64,000 bases of DNA, taken from positions 124,001 through 188,000 of the forward strand of contig JBARIW010000051.1 in NCBI GenBank assembly GCA_049799955.1, read 5' to 3'. Below are positions 7,226-15,981 of this stretch, piece after piece. The DNA comes from JBGTFE01 sp049799955. GTDB lineage: Bacteria; Acidobacteriota; Blastocatellia; Pyrinomonadales; Pyrinomonadaceae. The notes under the pieces were generated by a model. It saw only the letters and a list, made by a program, of their open reading frames with translations, was not told the origin of the DNA and did no database searches. The translations under genes were made by a program, and so were the position numbers. Position 1 is the stretch's first letter, and every line of letters starts with the position of its first letter.

Positions 7226-8350
7226 ATGTTGTCTAAAAACTTAAAAGTCCTTCGTTATGTAGGTGTATTTATATTTGCTGCCGCGATTTGCAGCGTGCTT
7301 GCTTTTCCGATGTTGAGAGGTGAATCCGCTTCGCCGACAACCGATGATTTACAAAAACAGATGCAGTCGGTCAAAACCGAAATGAGCACTAACGGCGTTT
7401 CACCTGCTCTGACTACAAAATTCACGCAGCTTGCAAATGTATTGAGCAAGTGTGGTGTGGCAAATCAGGTTACCGAGCCGACTATCACAGCTCCTTTTTC
7501 TCCGGCAGCCGCTAATATCTGCGTCAACGGCGCGCTGGCTGTTACCGACCCGACTTGGGTTAGACCGGGCGTTACATCCAACAACACAACCGGAATAGGC
7601 GCTTGTCCCGGTTCTAATCCGGCGATTTATGATTTTTATTCTTTCAACCTGACGGGCTGCGCCGCGTTCCCGACCGATATTACTGCCACGCTTTGCGGTC
7701 CTGCCGGCTGTGCTCCGGTAGTTAATCTCGATGCGGTCATGTATCTTTACAGAAATGTTCCGGCGGGCGACACGATACAAGCCAACGGCGGACTGCCCGG
7801 CGTCTTTAATCCGGCTTCACCCTGCACCAATTTTCGCGGGGCGAACGACTCTCTGAGCGGCGGCGCGTCTTCGACTTCCCCGACCGGCAACACCTGCAAT
7901 CAGGCTACCGGCGTTTGTCTGCCGGCTTGCACAGGCTTTACGTCTTTAGCCGGCATCAACAGACGAATGGGAAATGGACGATTTACGATTGTCATTTCCG
8001 GCGCGAGCACCACGGACTTCGGAAACTATAATCTTTACGTCAACGCTCCGGCTGCCGGCTGCAACGTCGCGCTCGCGCCGACCGCCGCCAATGCAAGTAT
8101 CGGCGGACGTGTTCTGAACGCCAACGGAAACGGAATCGGTAAAGCGACGATTACGATTACAGGCGACGGCATCCAGACGATGCAGGCTAGAACCAATGCT
8201 TTCGGCTATTATAACTTCGACGATATTCCGACCGGCGGAACATACGTTCTGACGATTAGCGGAACGAAGACATATACTTTTTCCAAGCCAACCAGAGTCG
8301 TTAGTTTAGACAATAGTGTTTCCGACGCCGACTTCGTCAGCGAACAGTAA
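7226..8350 (+). CDS. Secreted Cys-rich protein with C-terminal carboxypeptidase-regulatory-like domain
   Basis: A 374-residue exported protein. Residues 11-32 form a hydrophobic signal or anchor segment ending LAFPMLRGES. A middle region rich in Gly, Asn, Thr and Cys (ICVNG, GACPGS, LTGCAAFP, CGPAGCAP, CNQATGVCLPAC) probably forms several disulfides and resembles bacterial pre-peptidase-type beta domains. Residues ~291-370 (ASIGGRVLNANGNGIGKATI, then TNAFGYYNFDDIP) match the carboxypeptidase regulatory-like beta-sandwich common in surface proteins. AGGAG lies 12 nt before the ATG and a strong terminator follows. It is divergent from the collar genes, so a link to them is only positional. Catalytic residues are not seen. 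Confidence 0.6.
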   Translation: MLSKNLKVLRYVGVFIFAAAICSVLAFPMLRGESASPTTDDLQKQMQSVKTEMSTNGVSPALTTKFTQLANVLSKCGVANQVTEPTITAPFSPAAANICVNGALAVTDPTWVRPGVTSNNTTGIGACPGSNPAIYDFYSFNLTGCAAFPTDITATLCGPAGCAPVVNLDAVMYLYRNVPAGDTIQANGGLPGVFNPASPCTNFRGANDSLSGGASSTSPTGNTCNQATGVCLPACTGFTSLAGINRRMGNGRFTIVISGASTTDFGNYNLYVNAPAAGCNVALAPTAANASIGGRVLNANGNGIGKATITITGDGIQTMQARTNAFGYYNFDDIPTGGTYVLTISGTKTYTFSKPTRVVSLDNSVSDADFVSEQ

Positions 8351-8370
8351 TTCGGGCAGCTTTAATACTA

Positions 8371-8430
8371 AAGAGCGGAAACGCGGATGGTCGATAAAAC
8401 CATCCGCGTTTCCGCTCTTATTTTTTTATA
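8371..8430 (+). terminator. Strong intrinsic terminator
   Basis: A perfect stem of about 21 bp (AAGAGCGGAAACGCGGATGG and its complement) closes a 7-nt loop CGATAAA and is followed by ATTTTTTT. It ends the secreted-protein transcript. Confidence 0.92.
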
Positions 8431-8517
8431 AGTAACGATTGTAATTGTTCCGCGAAAGATGTAAAATTCTTATGGTTTCAAACTTCCCGCCCTTCCAAAT
8501 TTACAATAAAAAAAAAT

Positions 8518-8973
8518 ATGATTACCAGACGAAATTTTATTCAGACGCTGGGCTTTGCGGCTATTGCGGGAGCTTCGCTAAATATCGGCAGCACAGCTTT
8601 TGGACAAACGCTTAAATCGGACGATTTGTTTTCTCTCCCGCCAGAGAGTCTGTCGAACCCGGTTTTTTCATTCACGAGCGCGCATTTTACGCCTTTTATC
8701 GGCACCGATTTTCAGATTCGGCAGCAAGGAAAACGCCGGACGGAAACGTTAAAGCTGCTTAAGGTAGATGAAATCCAGCGCAAAGACAATTTGGCAAAAG
8801 GCATTCAGGGCGAAAGCTTTTCCCTTTTGTTTTCAAATGAGCGCGAGACAAAGCTCGCCGGACAAAGCTTTGAAATGAGCCATCCGGCGCTCGGCGTGTT
8901 TACGCTTTTTCTCTCGCCCGTAAACAAAGAGCCGAATCTCTTTGAAGCGATTATTAATCATCTTCGGGCGTAA
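8518..8973 (+). CDS. Tat-exported DUF6916-like protein
   Basis: A 151-residue protein with a twin-arginine signal: TRRNFIQTLGFAAIAGAS, with a likely cleavage after TAFGQ. The mature part fits DUF6916 as I know the family: FTPFIGTDFQIR, a SFSLLFSNERE strand, and ALGVFTLFLSPVN. No catalytic motif is visible. It converges with a second DUF6916-like gene and overlaps it by 20 bp. To my knowledge such proteins are found beside bacterial tail-collar genes, which lie 2 kb away here, so a common system is plausible. Family assignment is from memory of the pattern, not a search. Confidence 0.6.
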   Translation: MITRRNFIQTLGFAAIAGASLNIGSTAFGQTLKSDDLFSLPPESLSNPVFSFTSAHFTPFIGTDFQIRQQGKRRTETLKLLKVDEIQRKDNLAKGIQGESFSLLFSNERETKLAGQSFEMSHPALGVFTLFLSPVNKEPNLFEAIINHLRA

Positions 8974-9265
8974 GCGGGCGATTAAAAACCGCCTCGAAAC
9001 TAATACCTTTTTCATCCTGCGCGAACGGAACTAAAAACAATTCCGCCGCGTCGAGCGTGTCGTGTTCCACTTTATAAAGACGCTGCTCGGGCGGAATATC
9101 GTTCGGCACGAGAAAAGTTACCGCAAAAGCCTCGTAGCGCGGCTTTTGGCGGAGCTTTGTAACTTCAATCAATTCTACTTCGGTCGCCTCTTCCGCGTTG
9201 AAAAAGACGCGGAATTTTGTGTTCAGGCGGCTGGCGTAATCATCTCTGGTCGGTAGTTCTGACAT
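8954..9265 (-). CDS. DUF6916-like cytoplasmic protein
   Basis: A 103-residue protein without signal peptide, related in layout to the Tat-exported protein on the opposite strand: DDYASRLNTKFRVFF, then EVELIEVTKL, YEAFAVTFLV, YKVEHDTLDAAELFLVPFAQ and SFEAVFNRP. The frame extends upstream to 9307, but the ATG at 9265 has GGAGAAAA about 8 nt ahead and is preferred. It follows the GNAT gene by 20 bp, so both are probably one transcript. The 3' end overlaps the convergent gene by 20 bp. Having one exported and one cytosolic family member side by side is unusual. No function can be assigned. Confidence 0.6.
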   Translation of the reverse strand: MSELPTRDDYASRLNTKFRVFFNAEEATEVELIEVTKLRQKPRYEAFAVTFLVPNDIPPEQRLYKVEHDTLDAAELFLVPFAQDEKGISFEAVFNRPLTPEDD

Positions 9266-9285
9266 TTCTTTATTTTCTCCGCTAA

Positions 9286-9789
9286 TTATTTGTTTTCCGG
9301 TCGCCACTGCATCGAAAAATGCATTTCCTTTTCGCCGGTAAATTTACAGTTCAGACGCTCGTAAAGCCGGATTGCCTTCGTGTTTGTCTTGAGAACGTGA
9401 AGGTTGAAAATCCGTCCGGTTCGCTCGGCTTCGTCAAATAGATTTTGAAGCAGAAACGTGCCGATACGCAAATTGCGATATTCGGGCATAATCGATAAAT
9501 CGATTCCCAAAAGCTCCTTCTCGTATCGCGCCGTCCAGAGCCGCCCGACTCTTTTCCCGTCAAATAAAATCATATCGTGGCTCGAATCCGCGTAGCGCGT
9601 CGCGTAATGATGTTTCTGCGCCATATACTGCATCAGCGACAGAGATTTTTTCTGCATTTCGTCAATCGGCGCGCTTTGTATGTCGTCGCGCGTAGTGTAG
9701 TAAAGCTCGATTAAAAAATCTTCTTCGTCCGGCAAAACGACCGGGCGCAGCGAGACTCTGTCGGCTAAATTTGTCGTTTGATTATTCAT
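9286..9789 (-). CDS. GNAT family N-acetyltransferase
   Basis: A 167-residue acetyltransferase. The acetyl-CoA-binding core is LLGIDLSIMPEYRNLRIGTF followed by LLQNLFDEAE, matching the Q/RxxGxG/A region in the form RNLRIGT, and the last part NTKAIRLYERLNCKFTGEKE is the usual GNAT C-terminal strand-helix. The N-terminal third (LRPVVLPDEEDFLIELYYTT) is the typical first strand and helix. Substrate unknown. It heads a two-gene unit with a DUF6916-like protein and is near the collar/sulfation block, so protein or peptide acetylation is possible, but so is detoxification of a small molecule. Confidence 0.8.
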   Translation of the reverse strand: MNNQTTNLADRVSLRPVVLPDEEDFLIELYYTTRDDIQSAPIDEMQKKSLSLMQYMAQKHHYATRYADSSHDMILFDGKRVGRLWTARYEKELLGIDLSIMPEYRNLRIGTFLLQNLFDEAERTGRIFNLHVLKTNTKAIRLYERLNCKFTGEKEMHFSMQWRPENK

Positions 9790-9957
9790 AGAAACATTTA
9801 ATTTAGAGATTATAAGTTTGTTTCGTTAAAAAAAACAATTCGACCGAAAATCTTAAGAAAAATTAATACTTTATTTTCCAATTTGCCTTGCATCAAAGCA
9901 ACTTTACGGCGATTGTTTAATTAGGTGCTGTTGACGGAACGAAAGCGCAGAATTTTT

Positions 9958-11226
9958 ATGTTTAAAAACTTTTCAAAACCTCGCCGCGTAGTGATAACGG
10001 GTTTCGGCTGCGTTACGCCAATCGGCATCGGGCGCGAGAATTTCTGGGCTTCGCTCAAAAGCGGGAAAAGCGGCGTTCGGCGGATTGAAAGTTTTGACGT
10101 TTCGGATTCGGAAGTAAAAATCGCGGCTGAAATAAAAGATTTTGACTGGGAATCGGAACTGAATATAAAAGACCGCAAACACGTTCCGCGAACGGTTCCG
10201 CTCGCACTTCGGGCGGCGCGCGAAGCGATAAAAGACGCCGGAATTTGGCATGAAGAACTATCTTTACGCGAAAGACAAAATTTCGGCGTAGTTCTCGGAA
10301 CGGGCGGCGGCGGTCTTTCCTTTACCGAAAGACAATATAAATACTGGCTCACCGGCGAAGAAAATCGGGTGAGCCTTTACACAATACCGTCTTCGACGCA
10401 CGGCGGATTATCGAGCGAGCTTTCGATGGCTTTTAACCTGCACGGGCTTTCGCACATTATTTCGACCGGATGCACAAGCTCGACTGACGCGATTTTCTAC
10501 GCCGCGCAGCACATCGCTCTGGGAAAACAGGACGTGATGTTTTCCGGCGGCGTCGATGCGCCGCTTGCTCGCGGAATCTTAAAAGGCTTTAATCTGATGA
10601 CCGTTCTGACAAAAAACTGGAACGACGCTCCCGAACGCGCCTCGCGCCCGTTTGACAAAGACCATTCGGGAATTGTTTTAGGCGAAGGCGCGTGGATTTT
10701 CGTTCTGGAAAATCTGGAAAGCGCCGTCGCAAGAACCGCGAAAATCTACGCCGAAATAAAAGGTTACGGCGCAACCTGCGACGCATATCACCGCGTCCGT
10801 CTCGAAGAAAACGGCGAAGAACCGGCGCGGGCGATGCGGCTTGCAATGCAGGACGCGGACGTTCTTCCCGAAAAAATCGATTACGTCAACCTGCATGGAA
10901 CTTCGACCGTCTTAAACGACCGCATCGAAACAAAAGCAATCAAGCTGGCTTTCGGCGAACACGCCTACAATATGCCGATGTCCGCCACAAAATCGCAAAT
11001 CGGACACCCGCAGGGCGCATCGGGCGCAGCCGGAATCGGCGCGGCTTTGCTTGCATTAAACGAAGGCGTTATCGCGCCGACAATAAATTTAGATATGCCC
11101 GCCGAAGATTGCGATTTGGATTATGTGCCGAATAAATCAAGAAAAGCCGATGTCAAATCCGCACTCTGCAACTGCATCGGCTTCGGCTCGAAAAATTCGG
11201 CTCTGGTTTTGGAAAGGCGAATTTAG
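9958..11226 (+). CDS. fabF: Beta-ketoacyl-[acyl-carrier-protein] synthase, FabF type
   Basis: A 422-residue condensing enzyme that elongates acyl-ACP with malonyl-ACP. The active-site Cys is in ISTGCTSSTDA, and the two His are in NLHGTSTVLND and KSQIGHPQGASGA, completing the Cys-His-His triad. RRVVITGFGCVTPIG at the start and NCIGFGSKNSALVL at the end are typical. A GTG at 9925 would add 11 residues, but the family begins near the RRVVITG strand, so the ATG at 9958 is chosen. It stands alone, without acpP, fabG or fabD, so it may be a second KAS II or belong to a specialised acyl pathway rather than the housekeeping cluster. Confidence 0.85.
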   Translation: MFKNFSKPRRVVITGFGCVTPIGIGRENFWASLKSGKSGVRRIESFDVSDSEVKIAAEIKDFDWESELNIKDRKHVPRTVPLALRAAREAIKDAGIWHEELSLRERQNFGVVLGTGGGGLSFTERQYKYWLTGEENRVSLYTIPSSTHGGLSSELSMAFNLHGLSHIISTGCTSSTDAIFYAAQHIALGKQDVMFSGGVDAPLARGILKGFNLMTVLTKNWNDAPERASRPFDKDHSGIVLGEGAWIFVLENLESAVARTAKIYAEIKGYGATCDAYHRVRLEENGEEPARAMRLAMQDADVLPEKIDYVNLHGTSTVLNDRIETKAIKLAFGEHAYNMPMSATKSQIGHPQGASGAAGIGAALLALNEGVIAPTINLDMPAEDCDLDYVPNKSRKADVKSALCNCIGFGSKNSALVLERRI

Positions 11227-11250
11227 AAATTCTTCGATTTTCTTAGACGT

Positions 11251-12246
11251 TTATTTGCCCGAATGATGTACGCAAAGCGCGTTCATATCCTCTTTGGTTT
11301 CTTTGGAAAGAGATTGAATGTCGAATTTCTCGTTAAAAACCCGCACGCGTTTTTTATCTTTTTCTTCGGTCGAAGTCCAATAACAGCAAGGCTCGTCAAA
11401 ATCTATAGATGCCCAAACCCTTTCGGCTTCGGGAATGTCCAAATCATTGGTCGCCTTTAAATCGAGATACGACGGCAGACGCCAATCGTTAAATCCGTTC
11501 AGGGACAATTCTTCACAAAACTTCACTGCTTCGTCCCAATTAACGTCCGCATCAGCAGGATATTTCGTCCACATCAATTTATTTCGAGCGTCAACGATTA
11601 CCTCGTTCGTTGCGGCAATCGGATTGCTGTTTTTCGGAGCGTTTGTGTTCTCGCTTTTAATTTCGTGAACTTCCGATTTTCTGACCGGCGAAAACCATAA
11701 ATATGCAAACGCTCCGATTACAGCGACAAGAACAAGACCGGCAATTATTCTGAACGCCGTCGAGCTGAAAAAATTTTGCTTTTCCGGCACCGGCAATTTC
11801 GCAGGAGCTTTTTGCTGAGGCGCGGCGGAAGGTTCGGTGTTTATATTTTTTTCGAGCAATCGTCTGACGACTTCGGGCAATTTTTGCAGATGTTCTTCGA
11901 GCGGCGGCAAGGCGTCAAACCATTGCGCCGTGCTCAGGTAATATTCGAGCGAGCCGGACAAAGGAATGTCTTCGATACGCAGAGGAATTATCGGAATTCG
12001 TTTGTTGTAGGCGCGGTCGATTTCCGATTCGACGTGTTCGGAATCATTGGCGTTTGACGAAAATATAAAAATCATCAGGCGGCTCGCGCTGATGCCGTTG
12101 ATAATCGATTGCGCATAGCGCGCGCTCGGCGGAATGTCGCGCGGCGCAATCCAGCAATTTATGCCTTCGGATTCCAATTTGGCGCAAACCGCTTCTGCCG
12201 CACTCTTATCCTTTGAAGAATAACTGATAAAAACGTCGTGTGCCAT
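11251..12246 (-). CDS. TIR-domain membrane protein with C-terminal Lcl/DUF1566-like domain
   Basis: A 331-residue three-part protein. Residues 1-135 are a TIR domain: MAHDVFISYSSKDK, NCWIAPRDIPPSARYAQSI, a Glu-rich helix SEHVESEIDRAYNKRIPIIP with the Glu position used for NAD cleavage in enzymatic TIRs. A transmembrane segment follows near residue 170 (AGLVLVAVIGAFAYLWF). The C-terminus has a DUF1566/Lcl-like domain: KLMWTKYPADADVNWDEA, FCEELSLNGFNDWRLPSYLDL and YWTSTEE. The frame opens at 12378, but the ATG at 12246 starts the TIR fold. It lies 13 nt after the radical SAM gene, so both are cotranscribed. Signalling or NADase defence are possibilities. Confidence 0.8.
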   Translation of the reverse strand: MAHDVFISYSSKDKSAAEAVCAKLESEGINCWIAPRDIPPSARYAQSIINGISASRLMIFIFSSNANDSEHVESEIDRAYNKRIPIIPLRIEDIPLSGSLEYYLSTAQWFDALPPLEEHLQKLPEVVRRLLEKNINTEPSAAPQQKAPAKLPVPEKQNFFSSTAFRIIAGLVLVAVIGAFAYLWFSPVRKSEVHEIKSENTNAPKNSNPIAATNEVIVDARNKLMWTKYPADADVNWDEAVKFCEELSLNGFNDWRLPSYLDLKATNDLDIPEAERVWASIDFDEPCCYWTSTEEKDKKRVRVFNEKFDIQSLSKETKEDMNALCVHHSGK

Positions 12247-12259
12247 AAAATTATAAAAA

Positions 12260-14020
12260 TTAAACCGTTTCGCCGCGCCGGATTCGTTCGTTCCGGTGAA
12301 GCTTGTCCAGAAAATTATGCGCGGCTTCGGATTGGAAAAGCTCGCGTGTTTCCGTTTCGTCGTCCGTAACGGGCTCAAGCGCCAAATCCATATATTCGAG
12401 CTTTTTCGGGTCTTTGCGCACTTTGCGATAAATTAAGCGCAGATGCGTGTAGAGCGAAATCCATCTGAATTGCTTGAGAAGCATTTCAAGAAAAGTTTTC
12501 GGGTAAAAAGCGAGAGGATTTTCGAGCGGCAAGCCGGAACGTCGATTTTTACGCGCTTTCCGGCGCAGAAAACCGCCTTCGAGCGGGTGAATTTTTTCGA
12601 TGTCGATGCAGCCTTTAAACCATGTAACGAAAAACATCGTCTTGCCCGGACTCGTTCCGGTAGCAATCGCGCGGCGCAGAACCGTTTCGATATGCGCGTC
12701 GGTGTAGTAGGTTTCCCACGCTTTTTTGTAGGTTTCTTCCCAATCGGAGCGCGACATTTTCGGGTGCGCGGTAACGGCGTGATTGAGGTCGTATTTGTTC
12801 AAATCCGCGTCCATCGCAATTCCGGCTTCGTGCAGTTTTTTGTGGTCTTCCGAGCCGGGAAGCGGCGTCAGGTAGAAAAATTCGAGCAAATCGACGGGCA
12901 GTTCCTTTTTGATAATTTCGATATCGTGCAAAATCGATTCCTGCGTATCGGTCGGAAAACCGAGAATATAGCCGCAATATGTAACGATTCCGGCTTTTTT
13001 CCAGGCGAGCAGCATCGCGCGGTAATCGGTAATTTTGTTCTGCCGTTTGCTCGCGCCGAGTAAGCTGTCGGGATTGATGTTTTCCAAGCCGATAAAAACG
13101 CGTTTTACTCCGGCGCGTCGGGATTTTTCGATAAAATTCGGCAGTTTATGGCAAAGCGTATCGACCTGAATGATAAAGCTGATTTTAAGTTTTTTCTCTT
13201 CGCGCAGGTAAATTAGTTTATCTAAAATCGCTTCCCAATCTTTGTTTCGGGCAAAATTGTCGTCCGTGATAAAAAATGAATGAAGCCCTTGCTCGACGTT
13301 TGCGCGGACGATTTTTTCAATATCTTCGGGCGAGCGACGGCGCGATTTGCGTCCCTGAACATTGATAATCGTGCAGAACGAACACGCAAACGGGCAGCCG
13401 CGCCCGGCGTCGAAGCTCGTCGTCGCGCCCGCCGTCAGATGAACTCTTTCAGCCGGAAGAAGCGGCGTCGCCACATTTTCGATGTTCGGCAAATCGTCCA
13501 TGAAATTGTAAATCGGCTGAAGTTTATTTTCGAAAGCGTCAATCAGAACCTGTTCCAAACGCCCTTCGGCTTCGCCCGCGAAAAGCGAAACGCCTAAATC
13601 AAGCGCTTTTTGAACATGAATATCACGGTCTTTGAGCATCGACATCGTGCCGGAAACGTGAAAACCGCCGATTGCCACCTTGATATTTTTCTCGCGCAAA
13701 GGCGCGGCAATATCGAGCGCTCGCGGAAACTGGTTTGACTGAACGCCGACGAGCATAACGATTCCGTCATCGGCATTTTCGATTAAGGAAACTATTTTAT
13801 TTATTTTGATGACGGTATTCGTTTCGTCAAAAGCGTGGATTTCCAGTTTCGTTTCTTCGCCCAAAACTTTATTCTCGGCGCATTCCAGAGCTAATCCATA
13901 CAAGCACGCCAGCGAGTTTGACGGAATCGCCGAGCGAAACCATTGAATAACATAACCGTCTTCGTCATAATGCGACGGTTTGATGAGAACGAGGCTGAAT
14001 TTTCGTTTGCTGTTTGCCAT
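12260..14020 (-). CDS. B12-binding radical SAM protein
   Basis: A 586-residue enzyme of the B12-dependent radical SAM class. Residues ~1-180 form a cobalamin-binding Rossmann-like domain (MLVGVQSNQFPRALDIAAP, KVAIGGFHVSG). The [4Fe-4S] motif is GCPFACSFC within SFDAGRGCPFACSFCTIINV, giving CxxxCxxC. Later barrel elements are SFFITDDNFARN, KRVFIGLENINPDSL and YCGYILGFPTDT. A ~170-residue C-terminal region (DUF4070-like in position) is rich in basic residues. Such enzymes methylate unactivated carbons, for example on hopanoids or lipids; no hopanoid gene is near, so the substrate is open. It heads a unit with the TIR gene. Confidence 0.85.
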   Translation of the reverse strand: MANSKRKFSLVLIKPSHYDEDGYVIQWFRSAIPSNSLACLYGLALECAENKVLGEETKLEIHAFDETNTVIKINKIVSLIENADDGIVMLVGVQSNQFPRALDIAAPLREKNIKVAIGGFHVSGTMSMLKDRDIHVQKALDLGVSLFAGEAEGRLEQVLIDAFENKLQPIYNFMDDLPNIENVATPLLPAERVHLTAGATTSFDAGRGCPFACSFCTIINVQGRKSRRRSPEDIEKIVRANVEQGLHSFFITDDNFARNKDWEAILDKLIYLREEKKLKISFIIQVDTLCHKLPNFIEKSRRAGVKRVFIGLENINPDSLLGASKRQNKITDYRAMLLAWKKAGIVTYCGYILGFPTDTQESILHDIEIIKKELPVDLLEFFYLTPLPGSEDHKKLHEAGIAMDADLNKYDLNHAVTAHPKMSRSDWEETYKKAWETYYTDAHIETVLRRAIATGTSPGKTMFFVTWFKGCIDIEKIHPLEGGFLRRKARKNRRSGLPLENPLAFYPKTFLEMLLKQFRWISLYTHLRLIYRKVRKDPKKLEYMDLALEPVTDDETETRELFQSEAAHNFLDKLHRNERIRRGETV

Positions 14021-14069
14021 TATCTTAAAACCATCTGATTTTATAGAAATAAGTTGATTATGACAAGAC

Positions 14070-14744
14070 CTATTTCAACAGGAGTCCTGTAAAATCCATT
14101 AAAGCGTGCGCCACATAAAACGCCCAAAGATTTCTATAGCGCGAATAGACGAGCGCGGAAACTAAACCGATTACGAAAAGCGAAATTATGCCAATCCAAC
14201 CCTGATAAAGATGATAGGAAATTCTTAGCAAAACGCTCGCAGTGATTGCCCACGCAACGCCCCGAGACTCAAATTTGTCGAAAATGTAGCCCATCACAAA
14301 TGTTTCTTCAAAAAGCGGATTAATGAGCGAAGCCGCAATAATCAGAGGAAAACTCACCGTAACGACGTATTTAGCAACCGGAATATTCCGCTCTCCGATA
14401 ATCGCAAAAATGATAACGATTGAAACTATGTAAATTAAATAAGTTGCGAAAAATAAACCGACCCCGGCAAGTGTTGACTTCAATGAAGGCTCAAACTTTA
14501 ATCTCTCTCCGATTTTATAATTTCGCAGACGTAGAAATATGAGGCAAACAATCGTCAAAACGAGTTCGAAAAGTAAGGTGCGAATTATTCTGTTGTCGTT
14601 AAATTCAATTTTTGTAAAAGCCTCGCCCGAGCTGAAACTTGCGATTGAAATATAGATAGACGTGCCGAAACATATCGCAATGACGATAAAAACTTCGAGC
14701 CAGTCCGGCATTTTCGCAAAAAACGCGCGCATCTTTGTTATCAT
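14070..14744 (-). CDS. CPBP-family intramembrane metalloprotease-like protein
   Basis: A 224-residue membrane protein with about six hydrophobic segments. It has the CPBP (type II CAAX prenyl protease/Abi) motifs: LFEETFVMGYIFDKF (motif 1, the glutamate pair), ISYHLYQG (motif 2 His) and FYVAHALMDFTG (motif 3 His and Asp). Motif 1 usually has an Arg four residues after the Glu pair; here that place is not Arg, so activity is uncertain. These proteins cleave within membranes and have been linked to peptide maturation and self-immunity. No bacteriocin gene is recognised nearby. It follows the radical SAM gene's start region, head-to-tail with a 50-bp gap. Confidence 0.75.
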   Translation of the reverse strand: MITKMRAFFAKMPDWLEVFIVIAICFGTSIYISIASFSSGEAFTKIEFNDNRIIRTLLFELVLTIVCLIFLRLRNYKIGERLKFEPSLKSTLAGVGLFFATYLIYIVSIVIIFAIIGERNIPVAKYVVTVSFPLIIAASLINPLFEETFVMGYIFDKFESRGVAWAITASVLLRISYHLYQGWIGIISLFVIGLVSALVYSRYRNLWAFYVAHALMDFTGLLLK

Positions 14745-14796
14745 ATCTTGTTGATTTTCGGTTTCGAACGATTATTCGTCAAACACATCTTAAATT

Positions 14797-15981
14797 ATGA
14801 ACGTTACACATCTTTATTGCTCGGCTTGCGCCGAAAAATATGAGCCGAACAAACTTTACAATCTCTGCGCCGCCTGCGGCAAGCCTTTAATGGTCGCATA
14901 CGATTTGGAAAAAGCGGCAAAAACTTTGACTAAAGAATCCCTAAAATCCTGCGTTCCGACGCTCTGGCGATACGCGGAAGTTTTGCCCGTCGAAAAAAGC
15001 GAAAATCAAATCAGTCTCGGCGAAGGCTTTACGCCGCTTCATAAAGCCGAAAATTTGGGCGCGAGATACGGATTGAAAAATTTGTATATAAAAGACGAAT
15101 CGCTCAATCCGACGCAGAGCTTTAAAGCGCGCGGAATGACCGCCGCCGTTTCGATGGCGAAAGAACTGGGCGTAAAAAAAGTCGCCGCGCCGTCTGCCGG
15201 AAACGCCGCCGGAGCGCTTTCGGCTTATGCCGCGCTCGCCGGGATGGAATGTTTTATTTTCGTCCCCGTTGACACGCCGAAAGCCTGCGTTATCGAATGC
15301 CGAGTTTTGGGAGCGAATGTAACGCTCGTTGACGGTTTAATAACCGATTGCGGACGCATCGTCGGCGAACGCAAGGAAGCGGAAGGCTGGTTCGACGTTT
15401 CGACACTGAAAGAACCGTATCGCGTCGAGGGCAAAAAGACGATGGGCTACGAGCTTGCCGAGCAAATGAACTGGCAGCTTCCCGACGTAATTCTCTACCC
15501 AACCGGCGGCGGAACAGGTCTTATCGGAATGTGGAAAGCGTTTGACGAAATGGAGCAAATGGGCTGGATAGATTCGCGCCGTCCGCGAATGGTTTCGGTT
15601 CAGTCAATCGGCTGCGCCCCGATTGTCAAGGCATTTCACGAAGGCGAAACTTCCGCGACCGAATTTGAAAACGCGCACACGGTCGCGTCGGGCTTGAGAG
15701 TACCGAAAGCAATCGGAGATTTTATAATGCTCGACATTCTCCGCAAATCCGGCGGAACAGCCGTCGCCGTCTCCGACGAGGAATTAATCGAAGGCGCAAA
15801 GGAAATCGGTTTTGCCGAAGGAATCTTTGCCGCGCCCGAAGGCGGCGCACTCGTTTCCGCCATGAAAAAACTGCTCGACACGGGCGAAATCGGCAAAGAC
15901 GAAAGAATTGTCTTATTCAATACGGGTTCGGGAATCAAATACCTGGAAGCATTTGAAGCTAATTGTGTGTCGGAAAACTAA
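14797..15981 (+). CDS. thrC: Threonine synthase
   Basis: A 394-residue PLP enzyme converting O-phosphohomoserine to threonine. A short zinc-ribbon-like N-terminus (YCSACAEKYEP, NLCAACGKPL) precedes the fold. The PLP lysine is in NPTQSFKARGMT, the phosphate-binding loop is PSAGNAAGALSAYAA, and the Gly-rich strand is LYPTGGGTGLIGMWK. The C-terminus VLFNTGSGIKYLEAFEANC is usual for the family. No thrA or thrB is adjacent. Its stop overlaps the convergent hypothetical gene by 4 bp. A second, diverged copy of its last ~18 codons lies at 16541-16596, which suggests something was inserted or replaced at its 3' end. Confidence 0.93.
   Translation: MNVTHLYCSACAEKYEPNKLYNLCAACGKPLMVAYDLEKAAKTLTKESLKSCVPTLWRYAEVLPVEKSENQISLGEGFTPLHKAENLGARYGLKNLYIKDESLNPTQSFKARGMTAAVSMAKELGVKKVAAPSAGNAAGALSAYAALAGMECFIFVPVDTPKACVIECRVLGANVTLVDGLITDCGRIVGERKEAEGWFDVSTLKEPYRVEGKKTMGYELAEQMNWQLPDVILYPTGGGTGLIGMWKAFDEMEQMGWIDSRRPRMVSVQSIGCAPIVKAFHEGETSATEFENAHTVASGLRVPKAIGDFIMLDILRKSGGTAVAVSDEELIEGAKEIGFAEGIFAAPEGGALVSAMKKLLDTGEIGKDERIVLFNTGSGIKYLEAFEANCVSEN

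Noticed and set aside
7226..8350. Carboxypeptidase
   Set aside because: Only the regulatory-like beta domain is present; no zinc peptidase motif is seen.
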